In this document: positions 22,061-33,625 of the stretch, one piece after another
How the letters are laid out: each line of letters begins with the position of its first letter
Numbering within the stretch: position 1 is the first letter of the stretch
Assembly: GCA_000507305.1 (NCBI GenBank)
Contig: DF239419.1
Span: 16,163 to 80,162, forward strand
Direction: 5' to 3'
From: Breviolum minutum Mf 1.05b.01
Taxonomy: Eukaryota; Sar; Dinophyceae; Suessiales; Symbiodiniaceae
DNA length: 64,000 nt
Notes under the pieces: model-generated
Seen by the model: the letters and a program-made list of their open reading frames with translations, nothing else
Databases searched by the model: none
What the model was told of the DNA's origin: nothing
Made by a program: the position numbers and the translations under genes

Positions 22061-22474
22061 AGCAGCTTGTATGTGGCAAAAGATAAGGTCGAAACTTGTG
22101 CATGTTCTGAACAGCACAAGAGGGTGGTCATAGTTTCGTTCCGATGAACCGGCAGATCTGACGATTTTTCGCAGAACACCCGTTTTGTGGGGATGACGAT
22201 GACACAGCAGAGGTTTCCCAGCATGGCTGGTACACATGCCAGAGGAGCAATCTAAGGTCATCAAACCGCACATAGAGAAAAAGCAGGGCAAAGTTGTGCT
22301 AATCATGGAACGCTTTTCAGGATTTGTTAATGTGCACTTTTTGGATTTTTCAAACAATACCAGGTCTCAAGTTCCGGGAATAACTCAGGATCTATGTCAT
22401 CTATGTTCTAGTCACGACTTGCCACCAGAGCATATGTGCCCAACCCTCACACCTGTTATGACCAGTAGGATCTA

Positions 22475-22751
22475 GTCCAACAGAGACACCAAAGAGTGAC
22501 TGCCCGGCTTTCAGGAAGGCATTACCAGGGACTGACGTCGTTTGTAGGCCAGTCGATGGTGACATATGAATGCATCAGTCGGAGTCTTGCTTCTGCCTGC
22601 AGAAAGTGGGCCTTGAATGTCAGCGTGTAGCCAGTCAAGCGTCTTCACTGTCTTCAGTCTCTTCTGCAACTGCCCAAAAAGCCTTAAGCCCTTGGGACTT
22701 GTTGTGTTGCGACCTTGCATTGCTGACATTTTCGGTTTGCAAGCTTTCTTG
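22475..22751. repeat. 277-bp duplicate, copy 2
   Basis: Second copy of 20836-21112. Flanking sequences differ, so the edges are sharp. Confidence 0.9.
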
Positions 22752-23075
22752 GTATTCACATACTTTCGGACTTTGAGACCCTTAACAGGTGCAAACTTTC
22801 TGGCCAACCAAGCTTTGACGAAGTTACACAGTTACACCACACACCGCACGTATGTAAAGAAAATTCGTTTCTCTGTTTCTAGTTCCCATCAAAATCAAAC
22901 ACTTGAACTTACAGACCTTCGTGCTGCGATCACTGCAGTGAACCAAGTGGTGAAGCAACCCCCTCGACGTCCGATCAGATGTCATCCGAAAATCCGAAAC
23001 ACAAACGCCAACGGGGCGTTGTTTCGCCCGAGAAAAAACTGCAAAAGTACCATTGAGACTTGAAGCAGTTGAAAA

Positions 23076-26040
23076 GATATGCAGTTTTCAGACTGTTTTG
23101 AGCCGGTGCCCACATGCTCAAAAGTGTGGGGTGTCAAAAACAAAAGTCCATTTGAAAAGTGTCAGGTGCTGTAGGATGGTTGGATGATGCAGGCCATGGG
23201 GTCATTTTCGAGTGCATTCCTAGTTCTGTATTCCTTGTTGCCAGCTTCAACTTTAGTATTGTTTCATCCTGTTGGCTGATTCCATGCGAGTCTGGGAAGC
23301 CAACTGGTACAGCAATGCAAAGGTCCGCAATTTCCGTACACATGGGCAAAGAACCGCGATGTTACAGCCGGCGTTTCAGGGCTCCAGGGCAGTGTTTCCT
23401 TCTGCCGCGGGCATCAACATCTTTCTTTGACGCAACTTTGAGGAAGAGGGATGCATGAAGTGCGGAGGTTGAGATCTTTGGCGCTGCAGATCTCTCAAGA
23501 AATTGCTTACGCCACCTCCATGGATGACAATCATGACACAAGTTATTCGTCCTTACCTCCGGTAGTGGACCAAACTGTTTAGCCAGTTGTCATCATTGCA
23601 AGTTCAGCGTTTGACAGCTCGCTTCGGTTGAAGCAATCAAAAGCTTGTGCTTCTCTGAGCTGAAGGTTTCTAAAAGCCATGCAACACCCAAGCCTTCCTA
23701 AGCATTGGGCTTCTTTTGTGCCAAGCTCAACCACACCCCAAAGCCATGGCAGTTTGCCAACTGAGCCACGCTATAAAGCCCCCTTCATGTGGTAAGAAGG
23801 GAGGTGGTCAGAAGACTGTGCGCGTAAGTAAAACCCTGAGATGCTTAAGTCAGCGTAAGCTGGCGCGTAAGCAAAATACTGGAATCTCCACGTGTAAGCT
23901 GGCACTGTGGCCACGTAAGTGATGCGTAAGTGAGGGCGTAAGCAATTCCTTGCGACCTTGCGAGATGAAAGGCCTTTTTAGCATGACTCAACTTGGTGAG
24001 AGCTTTGGCTTCCACTGCGCGCTTGGCTGGAGTTTTCGTGAAGCCTGGATGTCCATTTTCGTTTGGAACTTTCCACATCTTTTGGTTACATCGGTCTTAA
24101 AAAGGTCGACTTATTGAAAGCTTGTGAGTCCCAACTGTCTGCATCGCATCAAAGCTTTTCTGCGCTGAAAATCCGTTTTTGGCCAAACCGGGCGGGCAAA
24201 GCTGCTTTGAAGCTTTGCTCCAACAAGGCCACTTGTCATGCAGAGTTCCATGACTTCTATGACTTGAAAGGATGAAAAGAGCCTCCGAAAACTGCTGAGA
24301 AATGACCTCTTTGTGATAGTTCAGCCTGACCCTCTTGGCTATGTGATTTCAACATTTTACAGTCAAGCGTTGAAGTACGGGCAACATTTACCTTTCTTTG
24401 TCCTGCTTCAACCTTCGGCTCTTCTGACTGTAGCTCGAAATGACCTACCAAATCTCCCAGTTGCCATCAAGATTGTCAAAATGTCACGCCTTATCCCTGC
24501 AGGGGTCGCTAAAAAGTGAGCCATCTCTTTTCGGAGCATCTTTGAAACTATTTCAGAGAGAAAACACTTGGCTGGATGGTTTGAAGAAAGCTTGCAGCGT
24601 TTGAGAAGTTTTCCAGAAGTCATGAGACCTTGTTTGATTCAAGGGGCCATGGCCACAGACTCGGAAGTGTCAAGCCGGAGCCTCCCTGGCTTGGGTGAAG
24701 AGTTGAAGGTATATAATAGCTGTTCGACGTTGTTTCTGATCTGCAGGACTGATGACATAAGACTTAAGACTGGATATTGTTTGTCGCCTTGGTGCAAAAT
24801 GGGTCAGGTTGCCCTGTTGAGGCAAAGCAAGCCGAGCGAAAGGAAATGATCACAAGTGTTGGTACAAACATGCTATTGTGGGGCAAGGTTTCTGACCAGC
24901 ACAGCGTTCCAATGGGCTGAGCTTGATGGACAACAGCTTGTGTGTCGTGTCGTGCTTGCACCCACCGCAGGGTCGAAATTGCAGAACTCAGTGCTTCTAC
25001 AGATTGTAGCTAGATGACACTTAGGCTCGACATGGTGAAAGTGAATGTTGCTCTCACTGCGAATTGCGCCCAGTCTTGACACAGGACTTTTGTAGAGCTG
25101 GTCATTCTTCAAGTTCGCATGCCCAAGTTCACCTTGCAATGTTGAAGACGAACCAACTCTGTGACCTTTGTTGCATTTGGATTTTCACGTGCAGGACACA
25201 GGACTTTTGTAAAGTTGGTATGACTTGAGGCATCTTTCCTGTGAGCCCTTTTCAAAGAAAATAAAATGTACAGGGCCAATGGGGCTTAGTTGCATAATGG
25301 GAGTAGCAACACTCGGTCATCAGACCAAATCTTCTGGAGGTATGAATGGATGAAATATAAGAAAGCCGGAACAACAACGGCATGTTGGAGCTGGGTGCCT
25401 TTTGTGGTTGCCTTTTGTCTTTGGTCCGGAGTCCCGATTCATCCCTTTGACCTTGGCCAATCGATTTCACCGTGAATCTTTTGTAAACAAAAAGATCAGG
25501 ATCGCTACAGAACTCGGATTTTAATCTCTTTCCATTGCAGTGCCGCATCAAGCTGCGCGGTTCGGTCAAATCAGCTAAATGGGGAGCACTGTGAGCATGT
25601 AGACATCGAAGAAGTGAAGTTTGTGAGGTTACTTGTGGTTCTTGGCTGATTTTTTAGAAGCATCATTTGACAGAACGAGAATAAACTCCTGAAATGTCAT
25701 GGGTGGGATTTGACATATGAAGTGGATTTGCGAGGCTGCCAAGTCTTTAGATGTGTTTCCTCTTGCAGGTTCAATTGCTTTGAGACTTGGCCAAAGGCAT
25801 CGAGACAGTATCTTCTCCACATGTGCAAATTGCAAACGAGTCGCGTGACCTCTGATTTAAGCAAGCCAGAAGCAAGTTTCACTTGTGATGGCTCCTGATC
25901 ACCTGCAATGAGTGGTTGTTTCTGGACCATCCAAACCCATCTCTCAGGATGTCAAAGATCATTTTGCCAGGTGGAAACTCGCAGGTGTGGAAAAGGTTGG
26001 AAGCCCAGATCTCTGCAAGCTCCAAGACCCTAAGCAGCCA
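23076..26040. repeat. Segmental duplication, copy B (~3.0 kb)
   Basis: Second copy of 17196-20303, about 5.9 kb away. It lacks blocks of copy A and has the blocks 24004-24230 and 24232-24467 in swapped order relative to copy A. One-base length differences at homopolymers change frames between copies (for example GAAATTTG at 18825 against GAAATTG at 24975). Confidence 0.9.
23824..23943 (+). other. Cluster of seven GTAAGT/GTAAGC motifs
   Basis: GTAAGT or GTAAGC occurs at 23824, 23855, 23867, 23894, 23915, 23926 and 23938, mostly preceded by C or CG. This 120-bp stretch is absent from the corresponding place in copy A. The motif equals the consensus 5' splice site, but no exons end there. Confidence 0.85.
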
Positions 26041-26167
26041 TGTCAGAGAATGACCCAACTTCTTCAAGTGTGAAGTGAGACGTGCTCCTTTCCTCGTGTG
26101 TAATCCTTCCTTGGATGCAATCAGCAACGTGCAGGTTGCAAGTGTTTCATGGGAAAGGCTGCATTGA
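26035..26167. repeat. Local duplicate, copy 1
   Basis: Similar to 26369-26510; both contain 'CAGCCATGTCAGAGAA' and 'GTGAGACGTGCTCCTT', with several small indels. Confidence 0.8.
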
Positions 26168-26368
26168 AAACCAGATCACAAGCTGCACATTTACAAACAC
26201 GTACTGGCGAACATTCATGAATCACCCTGGCATATGATTCCTATCCCAGCAGCATTGGTCTGTCCCAAGACATGTGACACTGTGGCAGAAGATGCTTGTA
26301 ACATCGCCAGTCACCTTTCTATTAACCCTACTTGCGACAAGTGAGGAATACTCAGGTAGTCTTGAAGC

Positions 26369-26510
26369 AGCCATGTCAGAGAAGTACCGAACTTCTTCCA
26401 GTGTAAAGTGAGACGTGCTCCTTCTCTTGTGTGTCATCCTTTCTTGGATGGAATTTGCAGGGCACAGCCACGTGCAGGTTGCAAGTGTATACGAGAAAGG
26501 CTCATTTGAA
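26369..26510. repeat. Local duplicate, copy 2
   Basis: Partner of 26035-26167, about 330 bp downstream and more diverged than the 277-bp pair. Confidence 0.8.
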
Positions 26511-27270
26511 GCCTGTGAGGTGGCCATCCGGCATCTTTTCTCGCCAGCAGCGTCGTTATGTCATTAGTAGGCTGGAGTGAAGCAATGTGATACTCTGCGT
26601 CCCTTCGCAGTGATTTTTCACTGCGCTTGTCCATTAATGACGATTTTTCACTCGGAAGTTCCGTTCCGCATGACGATGAGCGGCACGGGGCTAGCCTGCA
26701 GCAGGCAGCAAAAGTGACCTAAGTGCTTTCGGGTGCTACTTGGAATACATCGATGCCTGCGCCAGCCATTCATCCATCTCAGCCGCCATTGCCAGGCCTT
26801 GGGCGGCCAACGTGAGTTCATGCCGATTTTTGGTCGAAGATTTTTGAGTCCTCACATTGTCAGCCGGAGAAGTTTTTTTCGTGTTGTGGGATTGCAAAAG
26901 TTTCTCGATAACCACCCAACAGCGGTTCCCATGATGCGGAGAAGGCGCTTGTTGCGCAGGCAATGCAAGTGATGTTTGGGCATTTGGCCAGCAGGAGGTG
27001 TGGTTGCAAGAGCGTGGTGGCATGAACTTTTGTGACACCAGTCGAGGGTGCCTGTTTTGAAGGCAGCAGTCGGAGTCTTGGTTTTGCCCAGAAGGAGGCC
27101 CTCAATCTCACTAAAAGTAGTCAGCCGCCAAGTGTCTTCAGTATCTTGAGTGTCTTCTGCAAGTGCCCAAAGGTCTTAAGCCCTTGGGACTTGTTGTGTT
27201 GCGACGTTGGATTGCTGGCATTTTGAGTTTGCAAGCTGTCCTCATCAAGTTGTACGACCAGAAAGTCTTT
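26511..27270. other. Repeat-derived sequence, no supported gene
   Basis: Contains a diverged relative of the 277-bp duplicate at 27040-27230. Open frames are short and occur on both strands. Confidence 0.4.
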
Positions 27271-27514
27271 CGCCCTCATGACTAGGGTGCGAGACATACA
27301 AAAAATCCAATTTTTAATACTTGAAAAGGTACAAGATTCGGAGCGTTTGAGATTCAGTTGAGACAAAAGTAAAATTCTTTGAAATTGGCATGCCAACTTC
27401 ACAGCTTAAATTTGAAAAGTTCAGTGGAGTCTTCGTTTGTAGCTCTGCTGAAAGGCAAATAAGGCAAACCTGTAGAAGCAAGAAGCTGTGATCAGAAGGT
27501 GTCAAGCAAACACT
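27271..27514. repeat. 245-bp dispersed repeat, copy 2
   Basis: Partner of 21446-21690. Its right edge falls at CAAACACT in both copies. Confidence 0.85.
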
Positions 27515-28500
27515 TCGCACAGCAAATCTGACGTTTCCGAAAGGCTGCAATGCATGCCAAGCATCAGTTCGTCTGCCATGTGCCCAAATGCCTCCGCCAA
27601 CTGTGACGAAGGAGCCACAAGAAACCCACGAAACCCGGCAATTCGCGCAAAGATGGTGAGATGTTTCGCAAGGGCAAGGCCACTGTACCGAAGAGCCCAA
27701 AGGTTTCGGCATTCGCGCCAGTGATAAATCTGATGACACCAAAGTGCACTTTGACAGGTTTGTAGTCTCATAGGCCATAATTATTGGCGTAGTCACAATG
27801 TATAGTTCTTTCCGGCAGACGGTTGGCTTGAAACATGCACAGAATGCCGTGCTTCGTCCCGATGCCAGAAATTACTGACACATACTGCCGATGCCCCCCT
27901 AAGCGACATGAATTTCTCTTTTAAGGTGATAAACCTACCATGCCAATGGACGTCCCTGAAACATTCTTGGATCTGAATTTCCCAGTTGGCTAGATGTCAT
28001 ATGAAAATGCGGCCAACTTGGCAGATGCCCACTTTTTAAAGGCTTAAAGCTTAAAACCTCAAAAGTACCACCAAAAAGCTTGACAAAAATTCTGGTAGGC
28101 ACATGTCAAATGGGAAACGACTTGCGAACTTGTCAACCACAATAAAGAAACAACAACAAAATTGGCACCACTAATGCGCTTGAGCATGTGGCAAAACAGC
28201 AAAAACAATTTCGTTTCTTGAAAATTACTTCAAAGTGATGTCCGAAGTCCTTGACATCAAGAGATGCTTGGAACCTTGAAACACGTGCCACACGGATGTC
28301 AGCTTCAATTACTCGGACCTTTTGGGACCAGCACCCGTCGTGGAAAAACAGGAATTCAAAGTTGATTTGGCAGGCTTAAGGTTTTGAATCCTCAAAGAGA
28401 AGTTTTGGGGAACCCATCCTAACTTTGAAACAGAACTGTGATACAGTGATACCGAACAAAAACGTATGAAACCCATGGTATTTGCAGCTACACACATCCA
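27515..28500. other. G+C-rich block then AT-rich DNA, frames ambiguous
   Basis: At 27520-27740 three frames are open at once because the sequence is G+C-rich, so neither strand nor frame can be chosen. At about 28283-28379 a + frame ('DLLGPAPVVEKQEFKVDL') ending near AAG|GTTTTG is a possible exon of the following gene, but its phase does not match the next exon. The rest is featureless AT-rich DNA. Confidence 0.3.
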
Positions 28501-28537
28501 CGTAGGTCCGTAAGGTCCGTAGGTTTAATCTTCCAAG

Positions 28538-29106
28538 ATCTTGGGAGCAGGAGGCCTGGTGTGGGAAGACTTGATCCTATTCATAGAAGGTCAGGTTAGT
28601 TGGATTCTATGTAGAAATTTTTGGTACACAAATAGGAAATGGGTGTTTCCAGATATAGGGGTACCCCAAAATGGATGGTTTACAATGGAAGACCCTATTT
28701 TTTACTGGACGATTTGGGGGGACAAACCAACTATTTTCGGAAACATCCAAATGCATGTATTGAATTTGTTTTTTTTGTTCGAGTCTTGAGGCAAGTGTGC
28801 GAAATGGTGTTTTTTTCAAGTGTTTTTGAAGTGTTTCTGACAAGGGTGGACCTGAATGTATGAAACAAATGAATGATAGTTTTTGGTGTTTTTCCTTCTC
28901 AGAGGAATGTATGGTGCGAATCATGCCATTTCATCAAACTGGCAAAGTAAAAGTTGCTGAAGAGAAACCTGAGAAATCACCAACTAGGGCTGGTGTAAGT
29001 GACTTTAAGTATCCAAAATGACCTGAAAATTCAGAAGGGTTTGTCTTCTTTATATACAGAAAACTATGATCATCCTCTTATTCTGTTTTGTTTGCAGGTT
29101 TGGTGA
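28538..29106 (+). CDS. Candidate three-exon gene end, unknown protein
   Basis: Exon at 28538-28589 (after TTCCAAG; ends GAAG|GTCAGG) encodes a segment containing 'GAGGLVWEDLILFIE'. Exon at 28903-28994 has excellent signals, TTTTTCCTTCTCAG before it and GGT|GTAAGT after it, and joins in phase with a lysine/glutamate-rich stretch ('GKVKVAEEKPEKSPTR'). The last exon at 29098-29106 follows a long T-rich acceptor (TTCTGTTTTGTTTGCAG) and gives only VW and a stop. The first intron (28590-28902) contains a MITE of family M3. Signals and phases agree across all three exons. No known domain. Confidence 0.45.
28640..28749. mobile_element. MITE, family M3, inside an intron
   Basis: Begins GGGTGTTTCC and ends GGAAACATCC, forming imperfect terminal inverted repeats, with the core 'CCCCAAAATGGATGGTTTAC' and 'GATTTGGGGG'. 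A second copy is at 52286-52406. The element fills a large part of candidate intron 28590-28902. Its translation contains 'PKWMVYNG', a phrase I recall from dinoflagellate predictions. Confidence 0.65.
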
Positions 29107-29487
29107 GGTTGCTGCCTGAGGTTAATTGGTGGTGAAGGTGGGTGTTTTGCAACCACAGGAAAATGTCAACAAAAGAGTTTCAATGGGAATAGACCTCGAA
29201 TGGGCTTAACCACCAGCCACTGGCCAACCAAACCATTCATCAAATGTTCCATGATCATATATGGCTTTTCAATTTAACCCCCCCCAAATAACATCAACTA
29301 ACAAAAGGTCTCCTTTTGAATTTGCTTCAGGGGTCGGAGAAAGGGTGGTTTTATTGACCCCAAATTTAGTCGTCAATTTCTTAAGTTGAGGGGTAGAAAT
29401 TAGGAGTCAAACCTGGCTATCCAGGTTTGGCCTTGGTTCCTGATTCAATGATGCAATGCGGATGTTTGGTGCCAGTTTGGTTCAAGG

Positions 29488-29676
29488 ATGTTAGGAGTTG
29501 CCTTGGCAGCTTATCGCTTTGTTGGCAGAGTGCGAGGGAGGTCGCTTGGTCAATGGACTTCAGCAGTTGTACGTGGAGATAGATATATTTTAGGGTATGA
29601 TATGATTCAAAGACGAAAACACACTTACAACATACAGGAAATGCTTGAATCTATTAGGAACTCTCCTATGAGTTGA
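29488..29676 (+). CDS. 62-codon open frame, unknown small protein
   Basis: ATG at 29488 to TGA at 29674-29676. The frame is closed upstream by TGA, and a possible acceptor GTGCCAG lies 12-13 bases before the ATG, so it could be a complete small protein or a terminal exon. The product is basic (R/K/Q) with 'GDRYILGYDMIQRRKHTYNI' in the C-terminal half. No family is recognised. Confidence 0.3.
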   Translation: MLGVALAAYRFVGRVRGRSLGQWTSAVVRGDRYILGYDMIQRRKHTYNIQEMLESIRNSPMS

Positions 29677-29679
29677 ATT

Positions 29680-30855
29680 TTTGAAGATTTTTTTGGGGTT
29701 GACACAGGGCTTGGTTTCAATATTTGGAGAAGTGCTTGTCAGCAATCTGGGATGGATCTGTCACATGACACCCTGATCCTTAAGAAAATGGATCCTTGCA
29801 TGACTACTAGCATTGACGGGGCCATCAATGGGTTTCAAAAACCCACCGTGGAATCAAGGTTTCTGATTCTGCAACAAAAACTTGTTGTGTGAAATTTCCC
29901 AATTCTCCTGGCAATTCTGCGAACGTGACCTTTTTGGGATGGACTCAATGGCTGTTGGTGACCTGCTATTTTGGGGATCAAAAAGGTCACGGCTTGAATC
30001 ACCTGTTCACCGATTGGTTGCAACTTGCAAGGCTATCTAACGAATCTCTGAAGGGAAGCAGAAATCGTGACTTCTTTGAGCCATGAAAAAACGGATCCCT
30101 GGTTGGTTGATTTATACGATATTGAACTATCTTGGATACTATTCCATTCCAATCTGTTCTATTCGGTGTCATGTCATGAATTCTGGTTTGGTATACTGTA
30201 TTGCATTGTAGTGTATGTTGGATTCCGAACTGGATTGTTGAGCTCCAGTCTTGCAAACAGAAAGGCCCTTGAACATCCAACTGAACTGGAGTGTTACAAA
30301 TTCATAGGTTGAAGGGGGAGATGTAAACGGGCCCCTTCCTTATACTGGGAGGATCTGCGCATGTGTCAATGTGTATTGGAAGTCCTTCCTTTTCAGTATG
30401 ATCACTAAGGGCTCAACGCTCACCAAACCACCAATCAGAACCACTGTGTTTTTTGTTTTTGACTACAATACCTCAGACGAGCATCGGATATATTTCAACC
30501 AGTTGGAGTCGGAATTTTTACTTGGGATTTTTGAAGTGTTCATCCACAGCACTTCCCAACTCGACGTTTGACGTGCATCCACAAAAGTCAACCTCTTTAT
30601 CCCAAAAGTTCCACCCCACAAAAACAACCTCCAAAACCCTTGGAATCCGAAAAGTTATTCACCAATCTTCTTTTTTGGTCAACCCCCCGCCCCGTCGCTT
30701 TTCCTCTCTTTTTTTCAAAAAACCAGGACCTGCTGTATTTTGGACGACGGCGAATCTTTTGTTGAGAAAAATATAAAAAAACACCTTCGCAGAGGTGTTT
30801 CTTTTTGCCCCGAAGGTCCGAAACAACCTCCTTATTTTTTTCGTTTCGGGGGGAG
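29680..30855. other. Open frames without splice support
   Basis: Several + frames of 60-107 codons (29889-30086, 30371-30571, 30453-30776) and a - frame of 106 codons (30917-30597) coexist. None has good paired splice sites. Poly-T and poly-A runs are frequent. Confidence 0.25.
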
Positions 30856-30934
30856 GTTTTCGGACTATGCCAAGAAGAGAAAAGCCTTGAAGTTGGCACG
30901 TGAAAAGGCCGCCTCAAGGAGCTGCCAGGGGTGA
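30856..30934 (+). CDS. Candidate short basic exon
   Basis: After an acceptor-like TTTCGGGGGGAG the frame reads 'FSDYAKKRKALKLAREKAAS' and ends at TGA 30932-30934. It is strongly lysine/alanine-rich, typical of a nuclear or ribosomal-type basic tail, but short. The opposite strand is also open here. Confidence 0.25.
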
Positions 30935-31596
30935 AAATCTCAGGTGGAGGTGACGATGGGGGCCTGCCTTAGGGGGGGTGTTTTTTTTTCTGTTGCTTGT
31001 TATTTTTTTTGGTTGGGGACGACGGGGTCACGGGATATCCAGTAAAAAAGGGGGGGAAGTGATGGTGGTGGATTTTTCTGAGATCAGAATTTTTGGAGTG
31101 ATTATTTGAGATACCAGAAGTTCTCTTCCACAACGTTGAGGTGTTGTTTTCTTCCGATCGGGAAAAAATAGCTGCATTCTCTTAAATGGAAAAGAGTTTT
31201 GTTGTTAGTAGGTGATTGGCTAGTTGGGTTTGTTTTGGCCCCTTGTTTTTTTTTTTTTCCGGGGATTTAGCCGAATAGAAATTCTGGGTTATGCGGCTAT
31301 ACAGCGGCTATACCGTTATACCTCGTTTTTTTTTCCCCCCGAGGGAAACAGGACACATTGATAACCCACAGACATGTGAAACAGAAATTATTTCCCAGGT
31401 TTATTGGTGTTTTTTTTGAATTGGGAATCCCTTCCAGACATTGATTCCATTTCAGCTTGGAGAAAAGCCATAGTATCATCTATTCATATACATCATAAAT
31501 TCATCCATTTTGATCAGTTGATGTAAACCCATCAACGAAAAATAGACGCATACAATGACCGTGCAAGGGTTCGAAGATTCAACCGTCCTCCGTTGC
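30935..31596. other. Homopolymer-rich DNA, nothing recognised
   Basis: Runs of G and T (31039-31056, 31244-31262, 31326-31340) dominate. No frame with splice support. Confidence 0.4.
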
Positions 31597-31676
31597 AGGA
31601 GCTCACGACGGTTGGTCGGTGCCTTTGCCTATGATGAATTTGAAGAAGAGGCGCCCGAAAGCTGTTTTCGCAACGG
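31597..31676 (+). CDS. Candidate exon, frame undecided
   Basis: The G+C-rich 80-bp segment lies between a strong acceptor (CCTCCGTTGCAG|G) and a donor-like GGAG|GTCTTT. Two of three frames are open: one acidic ('FAYDEFEEEAPESC') and one basic ('MMNLKKRRPKAVFA'). The segment therefore looks like an exon while the frame stays unresolved. An N lies shortly downstream at about 31700. Confidence 0.3.
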
Positions 31677-31897
31677 AGGTCTTTTTTTTGGGGGGGATTN
31701 GGTTGAAACCACCAACCAGTTCTGATTTCAGCAAGGTTCAAAGCGATTGTCTTCTTGGTGATTTTGATATGTTGGGGAGATGGTGACCTTAGAATTTCTA
31801 GAATCCGGGAGATGCTTCCAAAGCGATCAGTTTCGTTTTTTCAGCGAGGGGATGAATGAAGCGTAGATTCAACATAGAAGTATTTGATGAACCTTCT

Positions 31898-31972
31898 TAG
31901 CAGGACCAAGCAATGCAATTGTATGACACGTTTGCGTGATTTGACTGGAGAACAGATGCAGCGTTTGGGGGT
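31898..31972 (+). CDS. Candidate exon before AT repeat
   Basis: After CTTAGCAG the frame runs 'CMTRLRDLTGEQMQRLG' and stops at a consensus donor, GGG|GTGAGT (GT at about 31971). A TA repeat begins in the putative intron. No partner exon was identified. Confidence 0.25.
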
Positions 31973-31979
31973 GAGTAAC

Positions 31980-32023
31980 GTACATATATATATATATAGC
32001 TATACACATATATTTTATATACA
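31980..32023. repeat. TA microsatellite
   Basis: Imperfect TA repeats interrupted by GCTATACACA. Confidence 0.85.
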
Positions 32024-32059
32024 CAAACGGGCAAGACAGGAGGTCGAGGAATATTCCAA

Positions 32060-32670
32060 GGATTGAGTAGATGTGAGCATGACATCAAATCCTCTGTTTA
32101 AGTTACCACCTGTTATGGTGGTTCTGAACCACCTCTGACACTTGACATTTGATGATGGACTCATAGGAAATTAGCTTGCTTTTTCGGGCACGAACTCCCG
32201 GTTGATATACAGGATTATATTGCTATGGGCTATAGCGGCTTATGATTTATCAGCTCTCACGGATATTTAGATCTCATGTTTTGGGATCCTTTTTTTTCAC
32301 ACCAAGACCCCAGAAATGGGAGGGTGAGTTTTGCCAAAGGCAAAATGTGGTTTTTTTTGGCCAAAAAAGATGACTTCAACAGAGCTTTTGATCCTCTTCT
32401 TTTGGGTGAAATTATATAGATTTATATGTAAAAGATTGTGAATTCGAACTCATGTCAGATGGGGCAAAAAGGTTGTTCTCACTTCGGCAACATTGATGTT
32501 TTTGTTTTGTTTACACTTATATCGTTTGGAAGTATTTCTTGCATTATTTTTTTTTGGAAGTCCTCGTGCTGATAGTTATCAATCTTTTCCACAAAATGTC
32601 AGCCACAGAAATGTGCCGAGCCAACTGGGGGTGAGTTTGTGTAGGTTAAATACCAGAATTCTGATCTGAA
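32060..32670. other. AT-rich DNA, nothing recognised
   Basis: Poly-T runs and short inverted sequences; no gene, MITE or usable splice pair identified. Confidence 0.4.
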
Positions 32671-32674
32671 TTTT

Positions 32675-33124
32675 CTAGGTAGGTTTAGGGGGTTCCCAAG
32701 ATTTTTTTGGGGAATTTTTGTCAGCCCGAAAATTGGGGGAAATGATCTGATTTGAGTCTTTGATGTGCGCATTGTTTGACATGGAGTGAAGCCAATTCGT
32801 ACGTCGAAGTCTTGCGGTAGATCCACAAACAGGTGACACATCTTGACACCTCAAAAGGATTCCAATATCTGAAGAGCCAGGAGAAGACTTGTTCTTTCAT
32901 CCTGGACGATTACCTGGAGTACACGTTGTTATTAGTTTATATCAACTTTCCTCCACAAAACCAGCCACAATTGGCTTAATATGCTGCACTGCTAGATTCA
33001 GTACTTCCCACTCAAGATGTGGCGGGGTGGTCGAACAAAGGTTTTCACCAAAACTGCAGGGTTTTCTTAGGTGCAAGCCTTTGCCGGTCCTATTTTTTCT
33101 TCCGATTCTTGAAAGAAATGTCAC
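32675..33124 (-). CDS. Candidate two-exon - strand gene
   Basis: The frame opens at ATG 33124 and runs to 32947, with an internal alternative acceptor CCCTGCAG at 33055-33054. It ends GAAA|GTTGAT. After a 105-bp intron ending GTGTCAAG the second exon (32841-32675) continues in phase for 55 codons to TAG, with segments 'EWEVLNLAVQHIKPIVAGF' in exon 1 and 'RRTNWLHSMSNNAHIKDS' in exon 2. It would be about 115 residues. It is the only supported - strand model right of 3 kb. Other frames of both exons, and a + frame at 32889-33137, are also open. Confidence 0.3.
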
Positions 33125-33327
33125 TTTCCGAACATGACCTTTGGTGAAGACAAAAAATGATTTCCCTCAAATCATATTTCACGTTCCTTTCTTCAAATTA
33201 GAGGCACGTTTTTGAGTTACAAAAACTTCACCCTGCAAGTCAAGCAAAGACCATTAAAATCATACTTTTGTGCAAGTGTTGATTATAGATCCCTACTAAA
33301 ATTCACTGAATTCCTTTTCCAATACAG

Positions 33328-33507
33328 ACCATTTGTCATCAATTCAAGCAGGCCTCTCCCAAACCCCAACACGTCCCTCCCAGAGTTCACGGTGGGGAAA
33401 CTTCCCTTAGGAGGCTGAGGAAGAAGTCCCAACAGATGATGAGGAATATGTTTCTTGCCGCGAAGTTTGGGGGGTTTGTGCCGCAGCAAGCCAAACGTTT
33501 GTTTAAT
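33328..33507 (+). CDS. Candidate exon, competing frames
   Basis: A strong acceptor (TTCCTTTTCCAATACAG at 33311-33327) is followed by a 60-codon phase-0 frame ending at a possible donor AAT|GTGTGC. Within it a second acceptor (ACTTCCCTTAG|G) would open an acidic frame ('EAEEEVPTDDEEYVSC'). A - strand frame is also open. The acceptor is good, the frame is not settled. Confidence 0.25.
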
Positions 33508-33509
33508 GT

Positions 33510-33625
33510 GTGCATATATTGATAATCAATATATCATTATATGTATCTGCATGGTGTTGTATACCTTTAAAAGGATATATCATATCTAAAATACATATGT
33601 TTATATATTATGATATATACACGCA
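33510..33625. repeat. AT-rich low-complexity tract
   Basis: Interspersed TATATA, ATAT and short inverted pieces such as ATTGATAATCAAT. Confidence 0.7.
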
